Source of the DNA: Boothiomyces macroporosus | Taxonomy: Eukaryota > Chytridiomycota > Chytridiomycetes > Rhizophydiales > Terramycetaceae | Length of the DNA stretch: 64,000 nt | Direction: 5' to 3' | NCBI GenBank assembly: GCA_027604185.1 | Contig: JADGKB010000005.1 | Coordinates: 124,001-188,000, forward strand | Shown: piece after piece, positions 32,012 to 43,464 of the stretch | How the letters are laid out: every line of letters begins with the position of its first letter | How positions within the stretch are numbered: position 1 is the first letter of the stretch | Notes under the pieces: model-generated | Databases searched by the model: none | Told to the model about the DNA's origin: nothing | What the model saw: the letters and a program-made list of their open reading frames with translations, nothing else | Program-made: the position numbers and the translations under genes

Positions 32012-34966
32012 TAAATAAATGGGTACACTTTTTGATTAGTTTATTTGATCTTTTTCGTGTTAAATCAAGTCGTTTTCAATGACTGAATATGTACGTAAGA
32101 TGCTGAAATTCTAAATTTCTGATGGGAATTTCATACTTTCCTATCAAACGCTTACAATTGATGAGTGATGTTTACCTCATTTAAAGAAGTTTAAAGAGAA
32201 TAGTACAATTTCTGAACCAGTGATACATACAAGTAACTTGAATGGAATGTATTCTCTAACACCACCATTTTTTTGTGGTTCAAACCAGTGAAATATTTCT
32301 AGAACCCTGTTTGCTTTCTTTGATAATACATTAAGAGTTTTTGTTCCTCATAATGGGCAAATAGATATGGAAATAGTTCAAAACTGTTAGTAGTATTTGA
32401 ATTAAAAAGGATTTGTTTTTACATCTTTAAAACCGATGTACATGTCCAACCATGAAAGGAGCTACATCTTTCATTTAAATGCCCAACCTGTCAGAATTTA
32501 GATTTGACCATCGCGTTCAGGAATCACTTGAAATAGAAAATATGGGAAATCCGCATTTAAGATTTACACTTTACTGTAAAATCTTAATGATATCAAATTA
32601 ACACTTAATTACAAAGTATTTGCACAATCATTGATCGCTGCAATCTGGGGAATGTATGTACAATGCTGAGGCCAACTAATTTATTCCCCCTAAGGATTGT
32701 CATGAATTGAAATATGTGGTTCTAACAAGTCTTCTCAGCCACATATGATTGACCTGGCTTCCCTCTTGATTTGGTTCAAATATTGAAAAGTATAAGTTAT
32801 TGAAATATGTGGTTCTAACAAGTCTTCTCAGCCACATATGATTGACCTGTTTTCCCTCTTGATTTGGTTCAAATATTGAAAAGTAAAGTCGATGGAGCCG
32901 TATTTCACACTTCAGAAAATTTAGAATGCTGGATGCCATCTAATTTAAAAATGTGGTAAAAGCATACTTTAATGAACTTCTTCGATACAATAGAAAGATC
33001 CTGTTAACTTCCACAGTTTCCACAGTAATTTTTTTATTATATTGTGGATCAAAACATCGTTATTGTTGAGAATAATTTTTCTCCAATATATGGTTTAATG
33101 TCTAAAAAGCGATTTAAGGCAAATCATCATTTTCTAGAAAGGTGCAAACTCTGCTTGTTTATTGACTCTGGACTTGCCCTTTAGGTTTTAGATATTAGGG
33201 AACTAGTTTTGGAGTTCGCGGAAATCCAAGAACTATAATTGTTATATGAGATATTCATGGGTAGTACTATGAACTATCTATTTTTGTAAGCCTGGACATG
33301 AAGTATATTATTGAAGGTAATGTCCTTGATTAAACTATTCTTACATTCTGATATTCTTTATGGGTAAAATGTGAATATTGATCATCGGTATACTTTGGAA
33401 ATTTCAAGTATTTTTAGTATTGAACAACAATGGCATTCACCATCTTACCATCTAACGTACTGCTAGTTTGTTAACACTCATTGTTGAACTTAAAAGCTGT
33501 ATAATGATTCTCTGGATACAAATCCATTTCTTCGCAACCAACACACTTTATTGAACTTTCAGGTATACAGAGTTTCATATATATGCATTATTCACAAATG
33601 TAAATGAGGCATCTGCTGGTTTGTTTCTTCGAGATTGCTTCTGAAGCATCAAATATAGTGGTAGTACAAGTATGCTCATCTTTTGCATTATTGGGAAAAC
33701 TAGCTTCTCACCAGAGATTGTATTTTAAGGTATATAAACTTTTTCTGTCAATTCAAAGTGTTCTTAGTTGAATTTAGAGATTAAAATTTATTAGGAGATG
33801 ATCAAACAGGTCAATCATAAGATCATGTAAAATTTGTATGTGAAAGTTATCAATCATTTATTAAAAACGGGAATCCAGTTAGACACTGTCAGCAATTTTT
33901 TTGGAAAGGTTGGGCACCAATTCACATTAAACATATAAACCTCATCACTCCAATGTAAATCAAATAATTTTCTTATATCTTCTTAAGGATTGAATCATTC
34001 CATTTGGAATCACTTGAGCAATTTATCCTTGCGTGAAATAATTGCATTCATTAGAAATAGAAAATAAAAGAGCCTGGAATCTAAAAATTGTAACAAACGA
34101 TAGATGACCAAACAGTAATTTTTCCCTTTCCTTAAAGAGTGCAAAACCATCATATATTTACTATAAAGTTTTTTAGAGTGTTCGGTTATGTGAATGAAAA
34201 GTAGATTAGGTTTTGTTACAAATAGCAATGAGAGGTGATTAAAAGGAATTGCTTAACTGCTGATGTTCCAGACACAATTTCAAGTTAGCTCTTTGAGCAA
34301 TTTTTGGTATTCTCTGTCGAACAGTTGAGTTTTGAATGTGGCATTTAAACATAATCAAATTCCCCAGAATTGTTCGACATAAATATTTCTTATCACGATA
34401 ATGTTTGTCTCAAATGGTCGTGTATAGCAGGGGGTTTTAATTTCTAGAGCCTATTTTTCTGCACAGGAACTTACGTTTGAATTCTCAGCTTAGGGATTTT
34501 ATTAACAATAATCAATTATATCCTTATTCAATTTTGAAACATAAATTTTATTGATGGATGTGTATCAAGTATCATTTGGATGGAAGTAGTCGATTTTCCA
34601 TTTGAATGTTGTCCCTTTGAGAAAGCCGTTGGAGATTCTTATCTCAGTTTGAAGGAATAATGACCATAGGAACTTTCACAAATAGAATGGGTTGCTTCTA
34701 ATCTTCAACCGCATATTCAATTTCTGTCCCAATATTGTAATAACATTCACAAATTCGAAGCATTCGCTCTCTTTGATAGTGTGTTTAGTGAACAAATCAG
34801 TTCAGATGTTTAAAAAGACTTTTTTTGGAGCTCAGATTCGAGTGAGCAGCCGAGTAGTCTATTTTTCTGATGAAGTAGTTCTGAGATCAACTTTCCTAGG
34901 TAGATAATTCGCCTGCTTAGATAAATTGAACATGACAGTTCACGAAAAATTTCAAAAATATTTCAA
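32012..34966. other. 2.9-kb gene-free AT-rich region
   Basis: The longest stretch without a supported gene. Both strands are full of stops; the few frames over 60 codons lack family features, spliceable partners or codon style. No tRNA, rRNA or snRNA fold is evident by eye. It contains the 93-bp tandem duplication described separately. It could be a decayed gene or element, a non-coding RNA locus, or an origin/centromere-like spacer. Confidence 0.6.
32708..32886. repeat. Tandem duplication, 93-bp period, each copy with a hairpin
   Basis: Copy 1 is 32708-32800 and copy 2 is 32801-32886. They match over about 86 bp with two substitutions (GGC versus TTT context near the middle). Each copy contains the inverted repeat ATATGTGG / CCACATAT (32712-32719 and 32739-32746 in copy 1) enclosing a 19-nt loop. 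The period is 31 codons, so a minus-strand frame runs through both copies, but nothing else supports coding. Confidence 0.9.
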
Positions 34967-37485
34967 ATGGGAGATCCTTCACAAAAACTGGTTGAACTCG
35001 ACAATAGAATAAGAGATGTGGATATGGATATTAAAATTGAAGCGGCTCTGAATCTCAATAAGTAGTTTGTTTTAATGTTAGAATTATGGTAAATGCTAAA
35101 GTAATTCAATCTGCATTAATGAAATTTGCAGATTACTGGATTCAGAGGTAACTGGACTTTAATGATTGTAATAATGAATTCAGAATCTATTTGCTACAAT
35201 TGTTGAAAGATTTAAAGTGTTTGACAATGGATTTTGAAAACTCCAGTCAAATTGTAATGAGAATCAGTACTGTGCTGGACAGCAATGATCCAGTTGCTAG
35301 GGGGTTGACTTATTCTGCGTTAGGAATTCTGTCTAATTATTCCAATACCGAGGAGTTGCAATTCAGGATATTATCTGCCTTGGAAGATTCAATTTTGGAC
35401 GAAGTTGAATTGTTCGCTGTGCTAGAAACAGCTTGCGCATTAGCCCTCATAGATCCGTCCTTTGCTATACAGTTTTATATTCTGCTATCGGTAAAAATGG
35501 AGGGTAAATTTCACTAATTAAGGTAAGAGCGGATTTAGCGAAATTGATGGTGTGTTTGAGAAATCCATTTACAACTTGGCATTAGCCTTAAAGGTATTAA
35601 CAGTTTAAGACTTTGGTTAAAAAGATTTGTCAGTTGATGATCTCGAAAGAAACGCACCCCGATCGTATAATTCAGTTATACAAGGTGAAATCAATAATTT
35701 CGGTCAATTGTGGAAACAAAATGAGTCAAGATGTAGCTATTGTTAATATTAGACTTTGGAAATTTTCGAAATCATGCGTTCAACTAGTTCAACTGTACTT
35801 GCTTTAGGACTTCTGGACAATCTGATTTTCCTGACTAATTCCTATCCTGGAGTATTTAGTCATAAAATGATAGATCAGATGCTGGAAAAATTAACTACAG
35901 AAAGTGATCTCAGAGTTAGATCGAGGCTTGTACAACTTTTATACTCGACACTTAATGATGTACCACTAGACTTCCTTCTTGAAAGATTCCCAACACTCAT
36001 AAATGATTGTGAATCTATGGTAGATCTTGCATTGAACAACTATTCGAACTATTGTATACCATACATCAAACTGGCGTTCTTGTTGCATGTACTTCAAAAT
36101 AATGGTACCTTTTCTAATCACTTGATCCAAAATTGGACGCTAAAATTAATGGAAATGAAGAAACCTGTATGCTATAAAGGTCTGTGGATATTATTCCCGT
36201 TGTTGGAGTCCAAAAACACAATTGACAAGTGCGTTGCTCTGTTTAGTGAAAATCATATTGCCTTCAAAATGCTAAATGTAGTCTATAGATTTAATTTACC
36301 AAATTACATAACCAAATTAGCGTCAGTTTTAGAAAATTACGATATCCCACTGGAATTTAAAGTATTTCCAACTAACACAGATCCTTGTTGACAGAATAGT
36401 CTTTCCAACACCATTAATTGCAGATAAGCTTGAACTTTCAAAAAATATAACTGGTAACGATTATTGGGACTACTACAAATTGGCGAGGGTTCAAGCTGCA
36501 AAAGGTAACTACTACAATTCGTTGCAGCTATTCAGCCATCTATTTCCAGTGATGAATTCAATTGAAAGTTCTTGCTGGATCGCTGGGCTTGAAAAAGTTA
36601 TGGAATTTGAGCTGTCTGTTGCCCAGAGTCTATTGGCGGATGAGCAATCCAAGGTTCTATTTAGGGCTATTACAGATTTTAAAGCAGTTGCATCCATAGT
36701 CGGCGGATGTGCATTTCAAATTGATTTCCTGAAATTACAGTCTACACTTTACAATGTAATCACTCTAATATCAAATCAAAACACATCACTGAAAGTTCAA
36801 AATACCTTATCCACTCTGGTATACGACTTTACCAATCTGGCGTATAGATATTTGGATATCGACGATCTCAGTTTATGCACTCTACTTCACTATGCATTCA
36901 TGTGCAATTCCTTGTTGTTTTTACTACAGTCCAAGATGACTGATTTAGATCAAAGAGATGCAGACAAGGATTTTCTCTTCTACAAAAAATTACAAATTAT
37001 CGATAATTTAAAGCAATGCCAATCTTTGCCTAACTGCAGCATCAATGAAGCTGCTTTAAGTATATACACCAAAAATAGGCACATTCCACGATACTTTTTT
37101 GTTCAAAATCCCAGATACACGATAGAGGTGTGGCAGATCTAATTTAGGTTGAAACAACTCCAAAGCTTTCAATGAATTCTCCAATTAGGATTAACAAGCA
37201 TCACAACTTTGTATTTGAACTTGATGGAATAATCAATTATTCAGGAAAGAGTAAACCAGCTTAACGCTAGAAAAGATAACCAAAGTAGTAGTACAGGTAG
37301 CAAATGCTAGTCAGATACTCTTTGAGAGCAAGCTCAACTATTCGCCAATATTCAATACCCGGTTAGCTGTGCCAACTGGGGAGATGCCAAATGGTTTGGT
37401 TTCCTTGTGCTTGAGGATAAATCTCATTGATTCCAGGTTCAACTGGTGGACTATCAAAAACCAAGAGTTTTCGCTTTCCATCTAA
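34967..37485 (+). CDS. INTS7: Integrator complex subunit 7-like protein
   Basis: About 782 residues from nine exons. It is a helical-repeat protein with the INTS7 signature SNDPVARGLTYSALGILS (SNDPVARAITLRMLGSLA in human), EVELFAVLETACALA, and a matching C-terminal IDSRFNWWT block. Introns are 20 (35062-35081), 36 (35148-35183), 19 (35504-35522), 16 (35594-35609), 20 (35733-35752), 19, 20 and 20 nt; the total is an exact multiple of three. Integrator processes snRNA 3' ends and terminates paused Pol II in animals. It is missing from most fungi, so its presence is notable. The middle of the protein is divergent. Confidence 0.8.
35594..35609 (+). other. 16-nt intron candidate in INTS7
   Basis: Sequence gtattaacagtttaag, between codon AAG and codon ACT. 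Reading through gives a stop (TAA) within six codons; removing exactly 16 nt restores an open frame into LVKKICQLM. It begins GTA, ends AG and has TTAAC inside, like its longer neighbours. Confidence 0.65.
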
Positions 37486-37541
37486 TATAATTTCCCACCT
37501 CACTTGTAAAAAAATTCTTTTTTTGATAATTTCATCTCCAG

Positions 37542-39750
37542 ATGTTGGCAACAAGGAACTTTAGAAAGGCTCATAAATTAATCAGTAATTGAATCATAGG
37601 TTAACAGTTAGGGGGATTTTCTTCAACTTCACGTATCAACGCAGAAGTAGAAATTTTCATCAACGACAAACCAGTAAAAATTGAAGCAGGATCCGCAATT
37701 ATTCAAGCTTGTGAGAAAGCTGGGGTTGACATTCCCAGATTTTGCTACCATGAAAGGCTTGGTATTGCTGGTAATTGCCGTATGTGTTTGGTTGAAATTG
37801 GTGGCCCTAAACCGGTTGCGTCTTGCGCTATGCCTGTTATGCCCGGCATGAAAGTGCAAACTGAAACTCCAAATGTGAAGAAAGCCAGAGAAGGTGTCAT
37901 GGAATTCTTGTTGGCTAACCATCCACTAGACTGTCCAATTTGTGACCAAGGAGGTGAATGTGATTTACAAGATCAAAGTGTGCGTTACGGTGCAGACAGA
38001 AGTCGTTTCAAAGAAATAGTAGGAAAAAGAGCTACAGAAAACAAGGATCTTGGTCCTCTTGTAAAGACTGTAATGACAAGATGCATTCATTGTACTCGTT
38101 GTGTTAGATTTGCCAATGAAATTGCGGGAGCCAGCGAATTAGGAACTTCAGGTAGAGGAAACAGCATGGAAATTGGCACTTATGTTTCAAAGGCAATCAA
38201 GTCGGAAATGTCAGGAAACCTTGTTGATTTATGTCCTGTTGGTGCATTAACTTCAAAACCATATGCATTCACAGCAAGACCTTGGGAACTAAAGCGAACA
38301 GAATCTATTGATGTCATGGATGGGTTAGGCAGCAACATTAAAGTGGATACAAGAGGAAACGAGGTAATGAGAATAGTACCTCGACTTAACGATGATATCA
38401 ACGAAGAATGGATTTCGGATAAAACAAGATTTGCTAGTGATGGACTGAAAAACCAAAGACTTACTACCCCACTGTTGAAAAAAGGCAACGACTTTGTCCC
38501 AGTATCTTGGCCAGATGCCTTGCAAGCTGTTTCAGAGGCGTTAAAGGGCACTGATCCAGAGCACGTAGCTGCAATTGCAGGACAACTGTCTGATGCCGAA
38601 AGTTTGGTTGCTCTCAAGGATCTCTTGAATAAGTTCAACTCTGACAATTTGTACGTAGAATCAAACTTGGACGTAGCTGACGGACTCACTGATATTCGTT
38701 CCAACTATACTTTAAACTCGTCTATTGCAGGTATTGAAGAGGCCGACGTTCTTCTTTTGGTTGGAACTAATCCAAGACACGAAGCACCAATCCTAAATAC
38801 CCGTATTAGAAAATCTTACCTACACAATGGACTTCAACTTGGGGTCGTGGGTGAAAAAGGTGAATTAAACTATGACGCCGAACATATTGGGTTAGATGCA
38901 TCCTCATTGGATAAATTACTGTCTGGGGAACATCCATTTTCTAAAACTCTAACCAATGCAAAGAAACCTATGCTTCTTTTGGGACAATCTGTGTTGGATG
39001 ATCCAGCTGTGTTGAAGAAGGCCTCGGAACTGGCACAAAAATTAGGTAAATCTGCATCTCCAGAGTGGCATTCGATTTTCAATGTCCTACAAAGAGTAAT
39101 TTTTTCATTAATTGTAGCATGCAAGTTCTACTGCTGCGTTTGATATTGGTTATTCAACTCAATCCCCTAAAGCAAACACCAAATTCTTGTATCTTTTGGG
39201 GGCAGATGAAATTGATCCAAATATTATTCCAAAGAACTCTTTTGTAGTTTACCAGGGACATCATGGTGACGTGGGTGCATACTATGCGGACGTTATCCTT
39301 CCTGGAGCTGCTTATACTGAAAAGTCTGCAACTTATGTCAACACTGAGGGAAGAGCACAATCAACGCGTGCCGCCGTTCCACCACCACCTGGTGCCAGAG
39401 AGGATTGGAAAATCATTCGTGCTCTGTCAGAAGTCGCTGGCAAGACATTGCCATATAATGAAGTTAACCAGTTACGTTCCAGAATGGTGCAAGTTTCTCC
39501 AACCTTTGCCGAATATGATCAATTTGAACAAACTTCTTCGCCACTTGTACAACTCGGACTTTCTCACATTAAATCATACGCTGCAGCGAATGCAAAACCA
39601 CTTCAGTTGGCATTCAAAGATTTCTATATGACTAATGCAGTTGCTCGTTCATCTTCTACCATGGCCAAATGCTCCCAAGTAAGTTTTGATTAATCTTAGG
39701 CATTCACCTATGGAAAGAAAATTGAAAACGAAATTCCTGAATTATGCTGA
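37542..39750 (+). CDS. NDUFS1: NADH dehydrogenase (complex I) 75-kDa subunit NDUFS1
   Basis: Largest iron-sulfur subunit of the mitochondrial respiratory complex I. About 712 residues from four exons (introns 27, 22 and 21 nt). A presequence ([21 protein letters not shown]) precedes the 2Fe-2S ferredoxin domain ([18 protein letters not shown]). Next are [20 protein letters not shown] and the 4Fe-4S site [15 protein letters not shown] with [16 protein letters not shown]. The molybdopterin-oxidoreductase-like part follows ([23 protein letters not shown] block). All cluster ligands are present, so complex I is probably functional, unlike in Rozella and microsporidia. Confidence 0.97.
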
Positions 39751-39790
39751 AAAATAAAACCACTAGTCTTTGATTTTTCAAAATTTTTTC

Positions 39791-40530
39791 ATGTCGTTCG
39801 ATATCAACTGGAGCCTATTGCAAGATGGGATCGAAGCGAATCAGCTGAAAGATTATCTAAATGAAAAGTTTGCTTCAATTGACAGACCCAACTTCCTAGG
39901 GCCAATTTCAGTATCAAAGTTTGATTTTGGGAGTATTCCACCACAAATCTCAGTAACCAACATTTGCGAACCGTTGGATGAATTCTATTATATCGATGAT
40001 AATACGTCGGAAGAATACCAAGAAGAGCAGGAGGACGGTTCATTTAACAGTAATTTTTCATCGTACTACAACAACAGTGACATGGACGACAGGACTATAC
40101 CCCGAAAGGAAACTGATGCCCAAGTAGAAATATCCGTCAATTACCAGGGTAATATGACAATGTCAATTACCACAGAACTAATTGTAAATCAACCAACCCC
40201 AGGATTTATGGTCCTACCACTTACTCTGACTTTGACGAAAACATCTCTGAAAGGTAAAATGCTTTCATATCCAGCTACTGCCATTATCGCCTATTTGGGA
40301 AATGTCATAAATATCTGTTTGAAGGAGCCCGAAAATCGCGAGAGTATTCTGCAAGACTTGTCAATTGAATCTGCAATTGGTGATGGGAACAAGCAAGGTA
40401 ACGCACTGCTGACACAGTTTTGAAAAACGTAGGTAAAATAGAAAAGTTTATAGTCCAACAGCTGCAGGTGTTTCTCAATGACTATGTCGTATTCCCCAAC
40501 TATCATTCGATCTTTCTCGACGATTCTTAG
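39791..40530 (+). CDS. MDM12: ERMES subunit Mdm12
   Basis: About 239 residues from two exons (20-nt intron gtaacgcactgctgacacag). It is the cytosolic SMP-domain subunit of the ER-mitochondria encounter structure. The Mdm12 start MSFDINWSLL is diagnostic, followed by LGPISVSKFDFGSIPPQISVTNICEPLDEFY and a short acidic loop. The lipid-binding core then ends KNVGKIEKFIVQQLQVFLNDYVVFPNYHSIFLDD. It is smaller than yeast Mdm12 (271) because the internal loop is short. Convergent with the coactosin gene, 47 bp apart. Confidence 0.95.
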
Positions 40531-40577
40531 CAATGTAATTATAAACGAAACAAATAGATTTATTCCGAGTATGTTCC

Positions 40578-41063
40578 TTAATATCCAGATGATTGTCTGT
40601 CATAGTTTGCACCCATTGCCTTTTGCAACAAAAGGGTGACTTTTTGTTCTTGCAAATCCTATTATTAAAAACGCAATTACTTCTAGAGATTCAGCTGAAA
40701 TTTCAACAGCGAATGACTTGATTACAGATTTGACATCAGCAATGTGGACAGAGAGTTTACCACGTCTCATTACTTTGACTTGAGCTCCACACCAACTGAC
40801 CAAGAGGAATTTCGAACGACGTGACTGAATTAAGCTATACTTACTAATTCATCGTTTCCAACGACCATGCGGACGTATCCAAAGTAAGCTTGATCTGCTT
40901 TTAAATTTTGTTTGAATTCTGCCAAACCACCAGAACCTGATTTTACGAGGGAGAGCACTTCACCCTTCTCGTCTTTGTATCCGACAATCAACCAATTGGT
41001 ACTGGTTTTGTCGTTACGAACATCTTCGTAGGCTTTTGAGATATCAGATTCTAATTGAGGCAT
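40578..41063 (-). CDS. Coactosin (ADF-H domain actin-binding protein)
   Basis: About 147 residues from three exons (introns 20 and 22 nt). It is a single ADF-homology domain of the coactosin class: DISKAYEDVRNDKTSTNWLIVGYKDEKG, GSGGLAEFKQNL, FGYVRMVVGNDELSRRSKF, SWCGAQVKVMRRGKLSVHIADVKSVIK and the tail MGANYD. Coactosin binds filamentous actin and counters capping protein, whose alpha subunit is also encoded in this window. It lacks the C-terminal severing features of cofilin. Confidence 0.94.
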
Positions 41064-41154
41064 TTTTTTGACGGTAAAGATTATACGTGGAGAACTTTTA
41101 TAAATCGACATCACCAATCAAAATGGAGAATTACCTCTCATTGTTCATTGTCAA

Positions 41155-42326
41155 TCATGTTTCTTTATTGAAGGTGGCGATTTCACTCCAGTCTAGACCC
41201 AACAGATACAAAATGTTGAGAAGATTAGGTTGATTTAATCTTACTTTGGCCTGTTGCTGGACCTTTGGTTTCGCGTTAAATGCAATTCCAACGCCTGCTT
41301 CTGCAAGCATAAGCAAATCATTTGCACCATCGCCAACGGCGAATATCTATATTACCGGAGAGTTACCTGCTGCTTCATAATTCCTTCAGCCTGGGCAATT
41401 ACTGTCAATAGTTCAGCCTTTCTCTCTCCATTCACTATAGGTCCATTGACTTTTCCTGTCAGTTTGGATTTGTCCTGAGTGTGCTCTAAATTGTTTGCAA
41501 AAGCATAATCTAGTTTCAAAGTGTTTTTGACGTGAATTGCTAATGGCATAAAACCACCCGAGATGAACTAAGTATTACCTGAAAGGACCGCCATTTTATA
41601 TCCAAGATGCTTCAAGATTCTGCACAATTCCACAGCACCATCAGTAAAGGATATTCTTCCCTTTACAGTATCAATAATCTGGCTTGGTTGATCCTTGAGC
41701 AACCCAACTCTTTGCCGAAGTGATTCATTGAAATCTATTTCCCCTCTCATTGCAGATTCAGTAATAGGTGCGATTTTATCGTATACTCCCGCTTCACGAG
41801 CCAGTTCGTCAATAACTTCTTGTCTTATCAGGGTTGAGTCCATATCAAAGACAATCAATCTCTTGTGCCTCCTATAAGGTTCATCCAACTGCAAAGCTAC
41901 ATCAATCAGCGTTTCTTGTCCAAATTGGAATAGTTTAGGGGTCAGTTGAGTATATTCAACTTCTGACAATGCAAGAGAAATCTCCAATGCTGTAACAGGC
42001 TCGTCCGGTACCGACAGTTGCCTAATTTTGTAAATATTTGGGAGAGTTGATACCAGTGCATACAGATGAATGAAAGGAATCCCCCTAGTGGAAATCACAG
42101 TAGCCACAAACCTTCGAAGGTTCGTAGTTACGAAGCAATTCTTTGAAACTGGTGGAAATTGATATTCAAAATGGTTCAGCACTTTGGCCATCGCAAAGAA
42201 CGAATGACGCAGAGTCTTTTCGCAGTATCCATATTCTAGGTTGGTTAAATATTGAATCTGAGCAGAGAATAGCGAAATCTGATCAAAAGTTTCCACCACA
42301 GACAAGTTGGAAATGAGGGGTTGCAT
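41155..42326 (-). CDS. SER2: Phosphoserine phosphatase (SerB/Ser2 type)
   Basis: Last step of serine synthesis from 3-phosphoglycerate. About 376 residues from three exons. The C-terminal HAD domain has the nucleophile motif VFDMDSTLIRQEVIDELA, ITESAMRGEIDFNESLRQRV, the SGGFMPLA loop, DYAFANNLE and motif IV GDGANDLLMLAEAGVGIAF. The N-terminal 120 residues are a regulatory, ACT-like extension. One intron (21 nt, gtcctttcaggtaatacttag) has the unusual donor GTCC and must be removed to obtain FISGGF; the other (20 nt) precedes the GDGAND motif. It supplies serine for cysteine synthesis, next to the sulfate-assimilation genes. Confidence 0.95.
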
Positions 42327-42437
42327 TTTAATTTACCAAAAAATTTTATGGAGATGATGCCCATCAGTTCAGTGGCTCTTTATCTTGCAATTTAGAGTGC
42401 TGGTTACCCTTAAAATATTCAACAATTTCAAAATAGT

Positions 42438-43226
42438 TTATTGGGCATTTAATGCTTTCCTTTTCTCAGCTTCCTTTGCAAGACGCTTGAGCTTGAAGTA
42501 ATCTTTATGTAAGCCGCACTCTGTCTTCTCTTGCCCTCTCCATCTTCCATCTCTTTCACTCTCGCCCTCTGCTGTAGGCGTTGTAGAGTGCGAATCGCCA
42601 ATGGATTTGTACCCGCGATCATGCAGCACATTATATGGGACATTATTTTCTTTGACGTAGCTCCATACCTGGTTGTAATCCCAAGCAGCCAAAGGGTTAA
42701 TTTTAAATAGTGGAGGAGAGTAAGAGTTATCCAACTCGATGATTGGGAGCTGGCTTCTTTCGGCTCCTTGAGATCTTCTTCTCCCAGTCAGTACAATCTT
42801 TGCCCCTAGTTCCAAGTTTGCTCTTCTGCCTGGCTCCGCTTTGACCAAGTAGTCGTATTTCGCAGAATCAGTCTTCCAAAGCGACTGCCCATACTTTTCG
42901 GTAAATTCTTCGACAGAGTTAGCCCCTTCTGGCTTATATATATGGAGGGTTGGGGAATATTTCGATTTAACATTTTCAATCAGCTCATAGGTTTCTTGGA
43001 AATCTGAATTAAAAACCAAATTACAATGCAAAGTATCAATAAATATAACTGGCAATAGCGAACCAGATTTAGCTAGCATATCCATTAATACCAATCCAGT
43101 CAATCCGAATGAAGTGGTCTGGTAAACCCCATCAAATTTGCTAACCCAGTCGAGGATTTCCTGCGGGGATTTCTCCTGTAGAGTAACATTCAGCTGTGCA
43201 ATATCAGAGATTTCAATCCTTGTCAT
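42438..43226 (-). CDS. MET16: Phosphoadenylyl-sulfate (PAPS) reductase
   Basis: Thioredoxin-dependent reduction of PAPS to sulfite. Single exon of 262 residues, the family length. Visible features are the PP-loop-like TTSFGLTGLVLMDML, the substrate region TGRRRSQGAERSQLP, INPLAAWDYNQVW, and the C-terminal catalytic KTECGLHKD with its redox Cys. There is no second CC pair, which fits a PAPS rather than an APS reductase. It is divergent from MET5 across 238 bp (43227-43464), a shared promoter for two consecutive steps of the pathway. Confidence 0.96.
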   Translation of the reverse strand: MTRIEISDIAQLNVTLQEKSPQEILDWVSKFDGVYQTTSFGLTGLVLMDMLAKSGSLLPVIFIDTLHCNLVFNSDFQETYELIENVKSKYSPTLHIYKPEGANSVEEFTEKYGQSLWKTDSAKYDYLVKAEPGRRANLELGAKIVLTGRRRSQGAERSQLPIIELDNSYSPPLFKINPLAAWDYNQVWSYVKENNVPYNVLHDRGYKSIGDSHSTTPTAEGESERDGRWRGQEKTECGLHKDYFKLKRLAKEAEKRKALNAQ

Positions 43227-43464
43227 TGGAGGATAATTTACTCTCTCACTTTAAATACCATAATCAATCTCCAAATAGCGCAACTATTGCGTGCTCTTGA
43301 GACAACTCAAGGGAAAAAATTCAAGAATGCAAATTTGATTCAATCCTGAATTCAACATGAAAATTATTCGGCGTCTAGGAATATGGAAAAATTTAAAGTC
43401 CAAGTCAGAATTTACTCTTTTTCTTTACACCCTCTGGCTGCAGTTTTAGCTGTGCAGAAAAGAC
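43227..43464. promoter_or_regulatory. Shared divergent promoter of MET16 and MET5
   Basis: 238 bp between the start codons of two consecutive sulfate-assimilation genes. It contains a GACATGTGGCGTGG string next to the MET5 start codon, partly coding, which is only loosely similar to the CACGTG/TGTGGC elements of yeast MET promoters. The regulatory role is inferred from gene order. Confidence 0.45.

Noticed and set aside
32760..32885. tRNA-like B-box string GGTTCAAAT in the repeats
   Set aside because: No acceptor stem, D-arm or anticodon arm can be built around it.
32700..32939. Minus-strand repeat protein of 79 residues in the gene desert
   Set aside because: Open only because the 93-bp repeat is a multiple of three; no homology, no splice partners, and the start is weak.
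34010..34907. Short frames of about 70 codons in the gene desert
   Set aside because: AT-driven composition (many Phe, Leu, Ile, Lys), no motifs, no matching exons nearby.
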